From: Heterohyrax brucei | Taxonomy: Eukaryota; Chordata; Mammalia; Hyracoidea; Procaviidae | Assembly (NCBI GenBank): GCA_028571685.1 | Contig: CM053141.1 | Location: 137,606,833 to 137,670,832 of the forward strand | DNA: 64,000 nt | Direction of reading: 5' to 3' | Part shown: one piece after another, positions 1 through 12,145 of the stretch | Position numbering within the stretch: the stretch's first letter is position 1 | Layout: the number at the start of each line of letters is the position of its first letter | Program-made: the position numbers and the translations under genes | Notes under the pieces: model-generated | Seen by the model: only the letters and a program-made list of their open reading frames with translations | Told to the model about the DNA's origin: nothing | The model's database searches: none

Positions 1-3000
1 AGAGAAAAAAGTCTTTAGAGGTAGTTCTGTGACCTTTAAATGTTATAGTAAATGCTGGATGAATTGAGGTTTAGCTGGATTGTAATTATGCAAAATAAAG
101 CTTTCTGTTAAGTAGAATTTCCATAAAAAACTTTAACCTCTGGCATTTAAAAAGGCAGGCAGGGGATGAGGTGCTATCATGAATAAATGTTAAACCTGAG
201 CAAAATATGGACTTTATCAAAAAACTTTAAAAGAACTTCCTCTTCTGCCCTTAAAGTTCCATCAAGGGATTGAAGGTATTGTGTGAAAGTACCTGCTACT
301 TAATATGCTGAGCAGGGATGTGAAATAAAAATGCTAAGTGACAGTTAACTTCATACGGCACTTTTAGCTGATTATGAAGAAAGCTGTCATGTGAAGAAAT
401 TCACCTACATTACATAAGACACTTTAAGTGGCAGCTATTTTTTAAGCATGCAGTTACCCATAATTCCATTTTTTAAACAATTTTAAGTTTATTAGAATTA
501 AAATCCCATTCTTTTGACAAAGATTCAGCCTCTACCTAATGTAAAAGGCCTCCAGTGCTAAGTTATGTCCAATTCTTCCACCCAATAATAACTAGCCTCA
601 TGTTATAACTGGTAATGGAATTCTCTGACCTGGGTTTTCATACAATGCACATATTTAAAAACACTCATTCAAAGACAGCAATAACTTTTGGTTACTTCTT
701 TCAGCATTTTCTCTGACCACAGACACACAAAAGAGATGGACCAGAGAACAAAGAGAGGAAAAAAAACTGAGTGGTAAGAATCCTAAATTCAAGAACTGAC
801 CACCCAGCCTCCTTCATTATGGAAAATCATTGATACTTAACACTTACTTCCCTGCCAAGTGGGTAGTAAATAATCACACAGATGTGCCTGAAATGTTCAC
901 AAGAAAGACTTGTATTATAAAGGTTATTCACTGAAGTTAAATCTCAGAAAATCTCCTAACCCCTTATAAAACATCTACCCTCTTTGAAAAGTTAGGTTCA
1001 GTCTTAGCAAGAAATCATCATAATACCAGGGTTGAAAACTGAATCCTTCCACTTCCTTATAGACCACAAGAGACACGACGCTGTCCTCTCTTGTGGTCTC
1101 TGAGGACTATGCTCCTACCAGTGAGATGAAAAGCAGCAGCTGTAACTAGCTCAGCACATAGCCTGCTCCAAGCTACCAACACGTGCTATCAGCGCCTAGC
1201 CGTGGGCTGACTTTGCAGAGACCCTGTCTCACAGCCTGTCACCTAAAGGTCATAATATTTTCATGCCTCATCTCTCGGAACAAAAGGAAACCTGCAGATA
1301 GTTAAAGAGAATGAAAGCTCTGCTTAAAAGCAATGGAGTAGAAGGAAAGGTAAAAGGAAGCTGATGAGAGCCAAATGTCTCCCATATGGTTCCACAGAGA
1401 ACTACAAGAGGACCGTATGAAAAACTGATTCAACTCAGAGAATTCTGCTCAAAGCCAAATACATACAGATAATGAAAATGCTACTCAAATATGACGTAAC
1501 ATATTGTAGGATGCAATCTTAACCTGCTGTAATAATTGATACTTAAGCCCTCAATGTATTGGGTTTTTTTCCCTTACATTTCCTAAAATTTAAACATAGT
1601 TGGAAATAGAAGGGGTCTCTTTTCCCATGTTAGAAAGCAAAATGATTATAAACATTTACCACAGCTCCAAGCGATGGTATCAGTTTCTTACGTATGCATG
1701 CTTAGTGACTTTTTTTTTTTCCATGTATTAGGGGATAGTTAACAGTTAGAATTGACTAGACAGCAACGGGTTTTATGAGTGGTAACAACAGCTTTGGAAT
1801 CCACTGATAAGACATTCTGTGAAGTTCAAGCTTTGATTTCTGTCCTTTGTTTTCACCTCAGTCACTGGGATGTCAAGATTTTAAAGATGTTTTCTTTTAC
1901 AGATAATTTTGGTAAAGGCAAAGAGCAGAAAGAATGCACTTGAACATGATCAGATGTAGAATCGGAGGACCTTAACGTGCACTCTCAGACCAACTTCATT
2001 TGCCTTTTTCTGGAAAACAGATGCAGAATGAAATGAATTAAGTCATTGCACGAACCAAGTGAATACTTCAATGTCCATGTGCCAAACTAGGTGCTACATA
2101 TGAGGCACCTACAGACACTGAGTATTTAATATTAAGGTTGAAGGCAGTCAATCCCTCTCTCAAAGAGGGATTCAGAGCTTTGTAGAGGTTATAGCTTGTA
2201 CACAAAGGGCCAAGATTCTCTGTTAAATAATGGGTGTTCAGCATTACAAATTTTAAAGTAATGCTCCTGGCCCCATTAGGCAGAATCAATCATTCCTCAT
2301 ATTTGCTCCCTAGCAGTGTGTCGCAACAGGTCCTCATGGCTCATTATTTTAGGATCTTTCTTCTAAGATATCTCTGGGTAAATTCAAACCTCCAGTCTTG
2401 TGGTTAGTAGTTTGTTTGTACCACTCAAGGACTCCATCAAAGGAATATAATGAATTAATCCTGTATCCACCATGCTCAGCATTTCAGACATTGCTCTGAG
2501 TGCTGGAGAGTCAAAGCTGATGAGACTCAATCCCTGCCTCTGACATCTCACAGCCCAGAGGAAGCTTGCCAGGGCTAACGGGGAAGTGCAAAACACTGTG
2601 TTAGTCTACGTCTCGTGTTCTATATACAGGGCAACTTTAGGACACCTTCCATCACTTAACTCTGACTGGGCTGATTATAAGTGAATTCAAAGACCAAGGT
2701 GGGTCAAAAAAGACATTTCCATTTCACTTGTGTTTTGATGATACCAGCTCAAAGAGGGCACTTTAGAACTAACTAATGGAAAGACTGCACAGCTTTACCT
2801 GAGAACCAAATGTACAAACTGATAAACAACAAATATGTGACATCCTGGGAATGAGAAAAACTAGGACACAGTGTCTAAAGAACCTATGAAGAACGCTCAG
2901 GAACTATGATACACAGATTTCATGATACAGAGATACCACATGCAGGAAAACTGTAAATCAGCCTCCCACTACGGCCTGTAAGATTGATCATTAGGAAAAT

Positions 3001-3471
3001 ACAAAGGTGAAGAAAAAGGCTCACACATTGTTTTAATCAGGTACAGGCTAAATTGTACAGACGAAGATCAAGTGACTTCATCCAGCACCTTTGGGTTCCT
3101 GCAGACAGCATCCCCTTAACATCTCTGCGGGAACGCATCCTATCTGAGCCTAACTGTGTAGTCAGTTTACCTGATGGTATAAGTAATGATCATTGACCCC
3201 TGAGGGGCATTTATTGTCACGTGAGTATGCATGCAGACTTTGGGTTTTATTCTTTTATATTTATTTTATGCTGTTTTTCAGTCTTCAGCCTTGATAGGGA
3301 GACTACATGGAGAACTTCATGCAGAGAAGAGATAGTACTGTGAACCCTCTGCCTACGTTCTGAGTTGGTGCAAAGAGAAGGTAAAAAAGGTAAAAGCAGA
3401 GGTGAAGGAGCTTACACGCATTCCCACGTGTGTGAGTACTGGGTGGTGTCTGGCTAGCTAACAGGTTTTCG
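1..3471. other. Unassigned AT-rich DNA
   Basis: I recognise no gene, exon or repeat family here. Open frames are short and lack any protein motif I know. The only structure I see is a perfect 13-bp hairpin at 1061-1099, listed separately, and a short T run near 1711-1721. It may include old, unrecognisable repeats or conserved noncoding sequence; that cannot be judged from one sequence. Confidence 0.6.
1061..1099. repeat. Perfect 13-bp inverted repeat (hairpin)
   Basis: Left arm agaccacaagaga (1061-1073) is exactly complementary in reverse to the right arm tctcttgtggtct (1087-1099), separated by a 13-base loop. Pairing stops on both sides. No T run follows and no gene ends nearby, so a terminator or RNA role is not indicated. 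Function unknown. Confidence 0.75.
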
Positions 3472-3665
3472 AGATACCGGTGCAGTGGTTAAATGCTTAG
3501 CTGTTAACTGAAAAGTCAGGTGTTCGAACCAACCAGTCACTCCATGGAAATAGAGAAAGGTGCGGCAGTCTGCTTCCATAAAGATTACAGCCTTGGAGAG
3601 TCTATGAAGCAGTTCTACTTTGTCCTATAGGAATTCTGTGTGTCCGTATCAACTCGATGACATCA
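3472..3665 (+). mobile_element. AfroSINE, tRNA-derived, older variant
   Basis: The head has a tRNA-like A box (tgcagtggttaaatg, 3481-3495) and B box (gtgttcgaacc, 3520-3530), which serve as an internal RNA polymerase III promoter in this family. The middle part (3565-3600) contains the 'ccataaagattacagcc' segment of the variant that also occurs at 62,738. The 3' part keeps a decayed 'tccgtatcaactcgatgac', and a T/G-rich tail follows. It is inactive by decay. The family is non-autonomous and needs a LINE reverse transcriptase. Confidence 0.88.
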
Positions 3666-3725
3666 GGTTGGTTGGTTGTTTGTTTTTGTTTGTTTGTTTC
3701 TTTGTTTGCTTGTTTTTTGGTTTAT
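3666..3725. repeat. T/G-rich tail repeat of the SINE
   Basis: A run built of ttgg and ttgttt units directly follows the SINE 3' end. AfroSINE copies often end in such ttggttt-type tails, so I read this as the expanded tail of the upstream insertion and not an independent microsatellite. Confidence 0.75.
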
Positions 3726-4555
3726 GAAGCTATGTTGCGACTCCCAGAACTGTTTGAGGGGGCAGTATTTGCAAGGGGCATGAAGTTTGCATTAATGATA
3801 AATGACAAGAACAAGTTATCGACACCAACATGGCTTCAGTTTTATCACAAGGGTGATGAGAACTGGTGGCCTACAAGTATGCTGGGACTATCACTAATCA
3901 TATTGAGCTATGTTTTATCTGTTGTCACAATTCTTCTTCCCACTGACATCTTACTCTCCTGCTGTTTCTCTCTTACTTCCTCCCCATACTTCTTGGTATC
4001 TTCATCTATTTTGGCAGGTGGGAAAGGTATATTCTGGTGAGGCTACATTTTCTTGTATTCAATGTGTTTTCTTTACGTCAGACCTCAACTCACATTTTTT
4101 CATTGAAAAATATTTCCATGTCTTGACATTACTGAAATTATAAAATTAATACATGCCAATTGTAACAAGTCAAATAATATATTGAATGCTATAAAGAGAC
4201 AATGCCAATAACCTCCCCTCCTTGCCCCCTCCCTCATAGGTTCTAAACCTCTAATCCACCCTGCTGAGATGTCCTAAGTTAGCATCTGGTGTAAATTATT
4301 CACTATTTCCCCTGTTCATACACACACATGACGTAAGTATATACACATATGTAGGTGATTTACCTGTTTTACAAGAATAAAAGACTAGTATATACATTTC
4401 TTGCAATTTGATTTCTACACTTAGAATTCAGATATCTTTAAAAATCAGCATGTAGAGATCTAACTAATTTTTTCAGTCTTTTCATGCACCAGATATTTTG
4501 TGTAAATGGATTCACATCATTCATGGTGATTTTAGAACTGATTTATTGAATACAT
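3726..4555. other. Unassigned DNA, possibly old repeat
   Basis: No gene recognised. The stretch 4100-4500 has the look of an ancient interspersed repeat (long T-rich tracts, a CCTCCCC-rich patch near 4210-4240), but I cannot name a family. Two overlapping short open frames around 3657-4143 have no recognisable domain and partly derive from the SINE tail. Confidence 0.45.
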
Positions 4556-4990
4556 ATTCAGAAATGGGCTCACACCATAAACACACACAGCTTAATGTAC
4601 TTTAACATACCGAACACATTTGTTTAACCTCCACCCAGATCAAACAAATAATGGAATATAACCAGCACTCTATAAGCCCCTTGCCCCCTCATCTCACAGT
4701 TAACACTCCAGTATCCAGTATTTACTATCATGAGAAATCATTATAGGTTAGTTTTTCCCTTTTCAAAATTTACATAAATGAAACCATCAGTATGTACTCT
4801 GCTGCATTTGCTTCTTCCCATTCAACAGTATATGTAAGTGGTATTCATATTTTTGCAAGTAATTTGTTCATTTTCCTGGCTATATAGTAGTCTAATAAAC
4901 ATATTTGCACAATTTATTCATTCTAGTATTAAAAGACACTTTCATTGTTTCCAGTTAGAGGATTGATATAAGTAATGATGCTACAGACCT
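4556..4990 (-). mobile_element. Ancient L1 3' end, antisense
   Basis: Read on the minus strand this resembles the end of L1 ORF2 plus 3' UTR of old mammalian L1M families. On the plus strand one sees the usual series: a 'cccagatcaaacaa' segment, a C-rich patch (about 4678-4692), 'ataaatgaaaccatcag', then T-rich motifs ending near 'gtttccagttagagg'. It is strongly diverged, with no open frame. Subfamily not resolved. Confidence 0.6.
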
Positions 4991-6035
4991 CAAACACGGA
5001 AACCCTCCCAAAATTATTCTCTTATAAGATGAAAACTCCTTCTCTCTCAAAGCTTTGTTCTTACCACCAACATCTAACATCTGTTTTGAAAGTCAAAGTT
5101 GAAGTTTGACTAATTTATTTTTCTCTGTACTTCTGAAATTCAATGAACTATATGGGAGACTGTTTAGCTTCTAGGACCGAGAGCTAAGACCTTATATTTT
5201 AAGGAGGTGCAAGAGTAGAAGAATGGAAGACACTGACAAAAGCTTCCAAATAGCGTTTTACTACAACGTTTTAGTAGTGGAGGGTGGAAGTGATAACCAC
5301 CATCTACAAGTCTGAATCCAGATTAGAGGTCAGAAACTCAGTCAAGGTTACAGTCAGAAGGACCTAGAGAAAAATCACTTTCACCAGAGATAAAAAAAGA
5401 ACAAAGAGAGTATGGAGTTGGTGTGAGAGAAGAAGGCAGAGTCTCAGAAGGAATATTGTAGCAGGAAATTTGGAAAGGGGGAGAGACTTGTTTGAGCAAA
5501 AGGTACAATCACTAAAGGGCTTTTTTAAGTGAGATTGCCTAAAATCCAGTTTCAAATGGTATTCACTGCTTTGACTGTGCTATCTTTCACATCATTGAAT
5601 ATTTAAATAAATTCTGGTATGCACAAAGGTTTTATATGAGGAAACTGATAAATCTTTGACTGGAGGCAGGGGTGTCAGTGAGGAAAGGGGACAAAGTTGC
5701 ACACCAAATTTAGGGTAGTGGTGCGAGGGAACACACCCGCTGGTGGTGTCTTAATTCCGGCATAACACCAGTTCTGTTTAAACATACAAAGCTTCTGCCC
5801 TAGAACTTGATACTGACAGGCAGTTAAGATGAGCTTTCTTGTGCTCAAATAACCTATTCAGTATGATAACATCTTCATATGGAAGATAAACAGTGTGTCA
5901 TCTATCAATCTTGAGGGAATGTTGTCAGCGTAAAAAGTGACAATATCTAAAAAGTGCTAAGAACGCTTTGGGAAATGACTGTATTACCATGAATTTCTAA
6001 AATTATCAAAAATAACACAATAGAATAATGTTCAA
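4991..6035. other. Unassigned DNA
   Basis: No gene or repeat family recognised. A minus-strand open frame of 63 codons (5364-5555) has no motif and lies in A/G-rich sequence, so it is most likely chance. Confidence 0.55.
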
Positions 6036-6146
6036 TTAAAATAAATTCTACTTTCAGACCCAGTTTTACACACACATACACACATACATTAATAAATATA
6101 TGTGAATACAAATCACATCACTGGGTCTGAAATGAATTTATTTTAA
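6036..6146. repeat. Long inverted repeat, MITE-like palindrome
   Basis: Left arm 6036-6064 and right arm 6120-6146 are reverse complements over 13 + 13 bases, interrupted only by a 3-versus-1 base bulge (tac against a). The 55-base loop contains a CA-rich stretch (about 6068-6090). Such arm quality is not expected by chance at this spacing. It could be a palindromic MITE, a fold-back duplication or a cruciform-forming site. I do not recognise a family. Confidence 0.75.
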
Positions 6147-6165
6147 ATGGACATTTTATTTTATT

Positions 6166-6219
6166 CTGTTGTATACAGAGTTGCTATGAGATGGAATCGA
6201 ATAGACAGCACTAACAACC
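6166..6219 (+). mobile_element. RTE or long-AfroSINE 3' tail fragment
   Basis: The segment carries 'gttgctatgagatggaatcg' and ends 'cactaacaac', the decayed tail shared by AfroSINE long forms and RTE 3' ends. No tRNA-like head precedes it, so it is a 5'-truncated insertion of either class. Confidence 0.7.
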
Positions 6220-7583
6220 GTATATAAAATTAAGAAAAAGTCTTTTTTTTTTAACTTTCAAAATACGTAGCTAGTATACACTAACAGCCAAGCACACAAA
6301 AGGAGCATTATTTACATCAAGCTCTGCAGGAGCACAGAATCTAGCAATTACATTGCTAGCTTTACTACTCATCAGTTCTGAAATGAAGGTCAAAAATGAA
6401 ATGAATATCACATAGAGATGAAACCGGTATGATCACCTTGGCCTGTAAGATATTCATCACTTTAGTATATTCTGCATTTTTGTACATTTTTGTGCTAGAA
6501 TCACTCTCAAAAAGTACAACAAAACAGCATGCTATGGTACTGTTAAAAGGATGACACTGCTCAGTGAATATCATTGAGCTTGAATCAATGGTAGCACAAT
6601 TAATTTCTCCCTTTTTAATGCACACTTGAGCTTGCACATGACCCATACCATGGAACATCAGTTACACCCCAGGGACCAGACATTAACAGCACATGCTACC
6701 AAGGGTTTATTTTACAATTGCTGTGAAATAAAAGCTGATGGAAATGAGCCATTGGTCAATTACTCACCAGCAAAACCAACAATATCTGTATCACCACTGA
6801 AAACACCCTCCCAAAAGGAGGATAAGGGTGGAGGTTTTCTTGCGTTGGCCACAGCGAAACACAGAAGAGGTTGAAAAAGGAAACTGGTGAGATTCTGTAG
6901 TTATTTGCTGAACTTAAACAGTACAGATTTCAGTAACTGAGATCCGATACCACAGCTAATTAAAGCACAATTTAGGAGTACACACAATCAGACAAATAAA
7001 ATAATAAAATAAATATTGTTTCCAGAAAAACTACAGTCCATTAGATCTTCCTTCTCATAAAAGAAACAACAACCTGACTTCAGTCTTTTGATGTGAGCGA
7101 TATTTCCAGAGGTTTCGGGAGGAAGACAATTAAAATCTCACAGCAGGTTTTTCACAGAACCCATTTATCCTGGGTGTTTTTTGTTTGTTTAATTTAAAAA
7201 CATTGCTGCTTCTTGCATATCATTTTTCTACCGAACTCCGTCAACATGAGAAATATTTATATTCTCATAGGAGGTATTCCAGGAGACAGATACTTTACTA
7301 TACTTACAACCAATATAATTCTAATTCAGTGTAATCTACACACAAAAACCTTGTTTGCAATGAAAAGACACACTTGATTTATCTAAATATAATGCTAAAA
7401 TATAGTATCAATTACTGCTGGCTTCTTGAAACATCAGTTACTCTCAGCTTCTTGTTCTAAACTGGATTTAATCGGTTAACCTCTAGCCTTCTTTGACAGA
7501 GGGTAGGAGTGAGCAATAGATATGAAAGAAAATGGGATTTGCAAAAATAAAATAGCACAAGCTTAGACACAAAAGGCAAGTTC
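6220..7583. other. Unassigned DNA
   Basis: No gene or recognised repeat. Two opposed open frames (97 codons minus at 6365-6658 and 82 codons plus at 6626-6874) have no recognisable domain, signal peptide or splice context. I treat both as chance. Confidence 0.55.
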
Positions 7584-7769
7584 TTGCTGTTGTCAGGTGC
7601 CACTAAGTCAACTTTCAACTCATAGCGACCCCAAGCGATAGAACAGAACTGCCTTCTAGGATTTTCTAGGCTGCAATCTTTACTCTTTATGGGAGCAGAT
7701 GCCCAGCAGCCACTGGGTGGGTTTGAACTGCCAATCTTTCAGTTAGCAGCAAAGCACTTAATCACTTCC
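7584..7769 (-). mobile_element. AfroSINE, antisense
   Basis: On the plus strand it starts with the reversed 3' tail ('actcatagcgacccc', near 7620) and ends with the reversed tRNA-like head ('cagttagcagcaaagc', near 7740), including the complement of a B box around 'gtttgaactgcc'. Near full length and moderately diverged. The open frame starting at 7689 begins inside this SINE and is not a gene. Confidence 0.88.
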
Positions 7770-10127
7770 ATGTTAATTATCTTGCTTAGTGATTTACACA
7801 CATATACTTTTGTCTGTCATTATCTAGATTGGACAACTGTTGTTCCTTTTGCTGAAAGGCTTGACCTTTTGCTTAAGCCCAATCTAGCAGCAAGGAATCA
7901 TTATTCATTTCTCTCCTATTCCAAGTCTAGATGCAGATTTGAAAATGTTATTTATTGTCTGGCTGTTAGTCCTTAAAGTACACCAGTTATTACTAAAGGA
8001 GACAGCTGGCTGCACCAACCTATCCTTTACTGCCCCCAAGGCCATGCATACCTAATTCAAGGATATCAGATAATGGTATGTGACATGATTTACATGTAGA
8101 GAATTCAGAATTCATTGTGAACCTATTTATAACTACAGCACTGATGACGGAGAAGATGATTTAATAGAGGTTATAAGGGTTTTCTGACAAGAGGCATTAA
8201 TATTAGAACCTTTTCCCAAGTGCTGCAAACAGTGGTGCGATGATGTAGCTTGCCTGAGTGATTTTTCATTGGCGACCCTTTTTCTGTTCATTAGCACTTA
8301 CATTCCTGGGGGTGGGAAGCCACTGTTTTAACTCTAATTTGTATGTAATGAGCATATTCAATGCAAGGAGATTCTCCTTCATTAACTAAGCCAGAAAAAA
8401 GGCTGCCGACTCTGATGAAAAAGGACATCTAATCTCACGGAAATTTAACAAATCCAGTTTTTGCAGATGGTATTTAGAAAACCAAGGGTCTGCTCTCTAG
8501 AGATGGTCAAGGAAGATGACAAAGTTCTATAATGCCTTTTCAAAAGAGTTAGAAACAAGCTGATGTCTTAGCCAATACATCTCCCTTCAATAAAACTAAT
8601 TCTAATGGATGAGCTGCCTCTGGGTATTGTTAAGAACATATAGGCAGGTCTATTTCCTTACACAGATGCTGTACTGCCAATTACTTCAGAAGGCATTTGG
8701 GGATGGTTTGGATATTCTTTAAAAAGAAAAACAAAGCATGATACATGATACCATTTATCTAATAATCACAAGAATTGAGCACACACTTAGAAATGCAGTT
8801 TAGTGGAGCATATTATCAAAGAAGTCTTCTTTATTAAAAAGACTTCTGGTTTACAATAGATTAAACAAATAAGCACCTTTGGTGGTGCATTATATTCTTA
8901 ATTTGAATTGTAAAAGCAGGGTTCTACTTCAAACAGCAATTTTCACATGAAATGCAATTTCTAAGGCCTGGAACTCATTTACATTTATTTTGAAAAGTGT
9001 GCAGATTATAGCTTTAGGGGATGAGTTCCACTCTGGGGTAAAGTATTTCCTCCAGATTACTATCAGTTCAAGTTCAAACTTTAGAAACTTCTGGATGTCC
9101 TGATGAACAGTTTATACGTACCAGGTTGGATTTTATTGTTTATTAGTTCACTGCATAAGAAAAAATACATATATTCTGAAGTTTGAATATGAGCCAAACT
9201 TTTATTTCATTTCCTGAGTTAATAATTCTAATCTAATGTTAATATTTTTGTAATTAATTCATGATTTATAATAAAGAATGAAATCTTCCAAGCAGGCATC
9301 TTTTAAAAGTAATCAGAGAAAAATAGTATCCCTAGAACACTTGCTATGCCAAACCCAAGAACTTCCAGCACGGTTCCTGTTCACTGCGCTCATTCTTGTT
9401 GTCTTGCAGTCGTGTCTGTCTGACTGTCTTCACTTGGCTCTCTAAGATCGTGGCAGCACAGCAAAGTCCAGGACGCAGAGTCTGCAAGCTCTATCCTGTG
9501 TGACCTGACGGGAAATAAAACACTTCTAATTCATTTGGCTCTCAACAATTGATGACAAAGTGCCTTCTGGAAAAATCAGGGTTGGATCTGTTTCATAATG
9601 TTTGTGAAAAGTTATTTCAGTTGTTTTTAAAAAGCTAAAAGGTAAATGTAACAATGATTATCAAAACTAAAGCAGATGATAGAATCTTGTGTCCTTGGGC
9701 TTACGTCAAACCAAATGAAACCAGATTGAAGACTATAAATTCTATGACACAGGTGACCAAATGGTTTTCTTTTGCTGCTTATTAACTTGCAAACAAGCAA
9801 TTTAAACTCACTATGTAAGACAGCACCTTCTCTCTTTAGGTTGCTGTGTTTCTTGAGGGTTGTTAGCTATTAATTGTCAGCATTTTTAATGAAATAGGAG
9901 ATGTTGTCAAAAGCGTACTGAACTGTGTGACTAACATGCCATAAGATAAAAAAGAACCACCACTGACAAAATATCACTAAACTGCTACATATAGAGTATT
10001 ATCATCAAAGTGGACATATTTAGGATGTTTTCTTTGGCTGACTGACTTAAATGAGCCAAGTGTGTAATAAGCATTTAAGGAGCAATTCTTATGTTCCGTG
10101 CATTTTCTACAATCATTTCAATGAGCC
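7770..10127. other. Unassigned DNA, possible single-copy sequence
   Basis: Over 2 kb without a repeat I can name and without a plausible open frame. A slightly GC-richer patch lies at 9365-9510. It may be unique sequence, so conserved noncoding elements are possible, but I cannot show conservation from one genome. Confidence 0.5.
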
Positions 10128-10240
10128 AGTATACATATTAAGCACTTAGAATTTCTGAGGAATGCTAGATACTATTATACTAACTCGTTTTCTAGAGATA
10201 CAGGAATAAACCAAACACAAAAAAGTGACAACTGCATTTC
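10128..10240 (+). mobile_element. L2-like LINE fragment
   Basis: The order of 'attaagcacttagaa', 'aatgctagatactatt' and 'gatacaggaataaacc' resembles the mammalian L2 segment that reads 'tgctaggcactggggataca' followed by a 'gtgaac..aaac' stretch. Highly diverged; called from memory of the family pattern. Confidence 0.4.
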
Positions 10241-10938
10241 TTCAAATTAAACAAAAAAGCACTCTTGTGAATTAATATCTGAGCTTCAGGATGTGAAATA
10301 CATACATTCTAAAGTTTAAGATCAAAGGAGTAACCATAAATCAATCTTGGAAGGTGCATATTTCCAAAGTGAAACAAGAATACATATTCCTTATTTCTGT
10401 GATGATGTGAAAATAAATTTTCATGATGTTTAGAAAAAATGTTTTGTATTTCACGTCACAAGAGAAGTTTCAGTTCTCTGAAGAAATGACAACTGGGTCT
10501 AAGTTTAAGCCCCATAGACTTTCTGAAGGCTATATGGTGAGATACAGGTAAAATTTAGGCTTAATAAATAATAATATATCAAATTTTACTAAATGTTTTG
10601 CATGTACTGAACTAGGAATAGGAACAAGGAGGCAAAGAAGGAAAAGGTCTCTGCTGCTAGCAAGCACCTAGCGTGTAATGGTAAGATCAGTGGAGCATGG
10701 AAGGGCCATGCTGAGTGCAAAGGCTGCCCCTCGTGGGCCTAAGCAGGCAGAAACAGCACAAATACAACAAACACTTTCTGGGTTTAAAAATAGAGTTTTA
10801 AGTGTCCTAGTGCATATGACCATTGTTCAGGACTCATATGAAAGCAGTGAGTTAGCAAAACCTACCAACTTGTGATAACCACAAATTTTTCCTTTACTAT
10901 TCATTCATGCCTTTAAAAAATGACTATTCATCCCCTAT
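10241..10938. other. Unassigned DNA
   Basis: No recognised feature. A 65-codon plus-strand frame (10678-10875) lacks any motif. The AT-rich patch 10560-10580 is unremarkable. Confidence 0.55.
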
Positions 10939-11282
10939 CCTGTGCTAGAGAGGGTGGTGGTTGTTCAACAGTAGAATTCTCACCTTCCACACAGGAGATC
11001 CGGTTCAATTTCTCCCCCTCCCCTCTGTCAGTAGAGTCTTGTGTGTTGGTATGATGCTGAACAGGGTTCAGCAGAACCTTCAGACTAGGACAGACTAGGA
11101 AGAAAGGCCTGGTGATGTACTCCCATAAAACAGGTAGTGAAAAACCCTGTGGATCACAGTGGCTGATCCTCAGCCAATCTTGGGGATGATGCAGGGCTGC
11201 ACAGCATTCTGATCCATTGTGCATGGAATCACCACGAGTAGGGGCCAACTTGACAGCACCTAACAACAACCTGTGCTAGAGA
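10939..11282 (+). mobile_element. Full-length long AfroSINE with 13-bp target duplication
   Basis: The insertion is bounded by a perfect 13-bp direct repeat, cctgtgctagaga, at 10939-10951 and 11270-11282. The tRNA-like head has a B-box-like 'ccggttcaattt' (11000-11011). The body includes the 'gatgctgaacagggttcagc' segment. The tail 'ccaacttgacagcacc' followed by taacaacaac resembles the RTE 3' terminus seen antisense at 48,819. A minus-strand open frame of 113 codons covers the element and is its shadow. Intact target duplications suggest a comparatively young insertion. Confidence 0.93.
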
Positions 11283-11352
11283 TGATGAGCACTGGGGTGA
11301 CTCTATGACTCTGAATAAGATAGAACAGATACATACTAGGTACCCAACCAAC
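11283..11352. other. Spacer between two SINEs
   Basis: Short interval with nothing recognised, between the long AfroSINE and the next antisense AfroSINE. Confidence 0.5.
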
Positions 11353-11505
11353 TAACAAATCCATTGCCATCAAGTCAATTCTGACTCACAGCCATCCTAC
11401 GGATGAAGCAGAACTGTCTCATTGCGTTTCTGAGATGTGGTTGGTGGTTTTGAATTCCCAACCTTTGGTTAGCAGCTGAGCTGTTAACCACTGGACCACC
11501 AGCTT
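11353..11505 (-). mobile_element. AfroSINE, antisense
   Basis: The plus strand shows the reversed tail 'tcaattctgactcacagc' and the reversed head with 'ggttagcagctgagc' and 'taaccactggaccacc', the complement of the A-box region. It is inserted at the left edge of an L2-like LINE. Confidence 0.88.
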
Positions 11506-12145
11506 TCCACATTAGGTGCCTACAGAACATCAGTCTAGTGGAGGAGGACAGACAGTAAATAAGTAGTTTAAAATACAGTAATATAATTTCAGTTGGTGAC
11601 AGACACTGGGAGAAAGCAACGAAGCAATGCAGACTGAAGGAAAGAGGCTGCTGGTGTGGTACACGAATGTGTGCTAGCTGAAACACAAGAGGAGACAGAA
11701 AAACTTCTCTGAGGAGGCACTGTTTTTGCACACAGTCCTAAATGGTGAGAGAAACTAATCTGGCATAATTTGGAAAAAGGATTCTGGGAGAAAACCCAGG
11801 AAAAATACAAAGACTGAAAGGTGGGCAGGAGTTTGGCATGTCTGCAAAACAGACAGAGATTGTAGGAGATACTGAAGTTAGCTACAGCCACATAAAAGAC
11901 TTTTTTAGACTTTGTAAAGAAGACGGTATTTTATTCATAGTACAATGAAAGCCATCAAAAGATTTGAACAGGAAAAATGACAAGATCTGAATTTGCTTTT
12001 GAAAACATCACTCTAGCTACTATGTAGAAACAGATGGCTGGGGACAAGAGCTGAAGCGAGGAGACCAATTACAAGACTAGAGCAGTCATCCAGGTGAGGA
12101 ACTATGGCTGAGACCAGGGTAGAAGACCTTGAAATACTGAAAACA
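11506..12145 (+). mobile_element. L2-like LINE, 3' region
   Basis: Segments appear in the expected L2 order: 'gacagacagtaaataagtag' (about 11549), 'tctctgaggaggcac' (about 11705), 'atgacaagatctgaatttgc' (about 11977), 'tcactctagctactatgtag' (about 12009) and 'cagtcatccaggtgaggaac' (about 12083). This matches the long 3' part of old mammalian L2 as I remember it. Minus-strand open frames of 118 and 100 codons here are shadows. Confidence 0.65.

Noticed and set aside
2150..2172. 9-bp perfect hairpin with 5-base loop (aatccctct/agagggatt)
   Set aside because: Several stems of this size are expected by chance in a window this long; no T run or gene end nearby.
3481..3535. tRNA gene suggested by A-box and B-box matches
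   Set aside because: It is the tRNA-derived head of a SINE: no acceptor-stem pairing is apparent and the same head recurs throughout the window.
3657..4143. Two overlapping plus-strand frames with hydrophobic N-termini that mimic signal peptides
   Set aside because: The first begins in the T/G-rich SINE tail, which encodes Val/Cys/Leu/Phe runs; the rest has no domain.
10928..11269. 113-codon minus-strand frame
   Set aside because: It covers the long AfroSINE almost exactly and is its antisense shadow.
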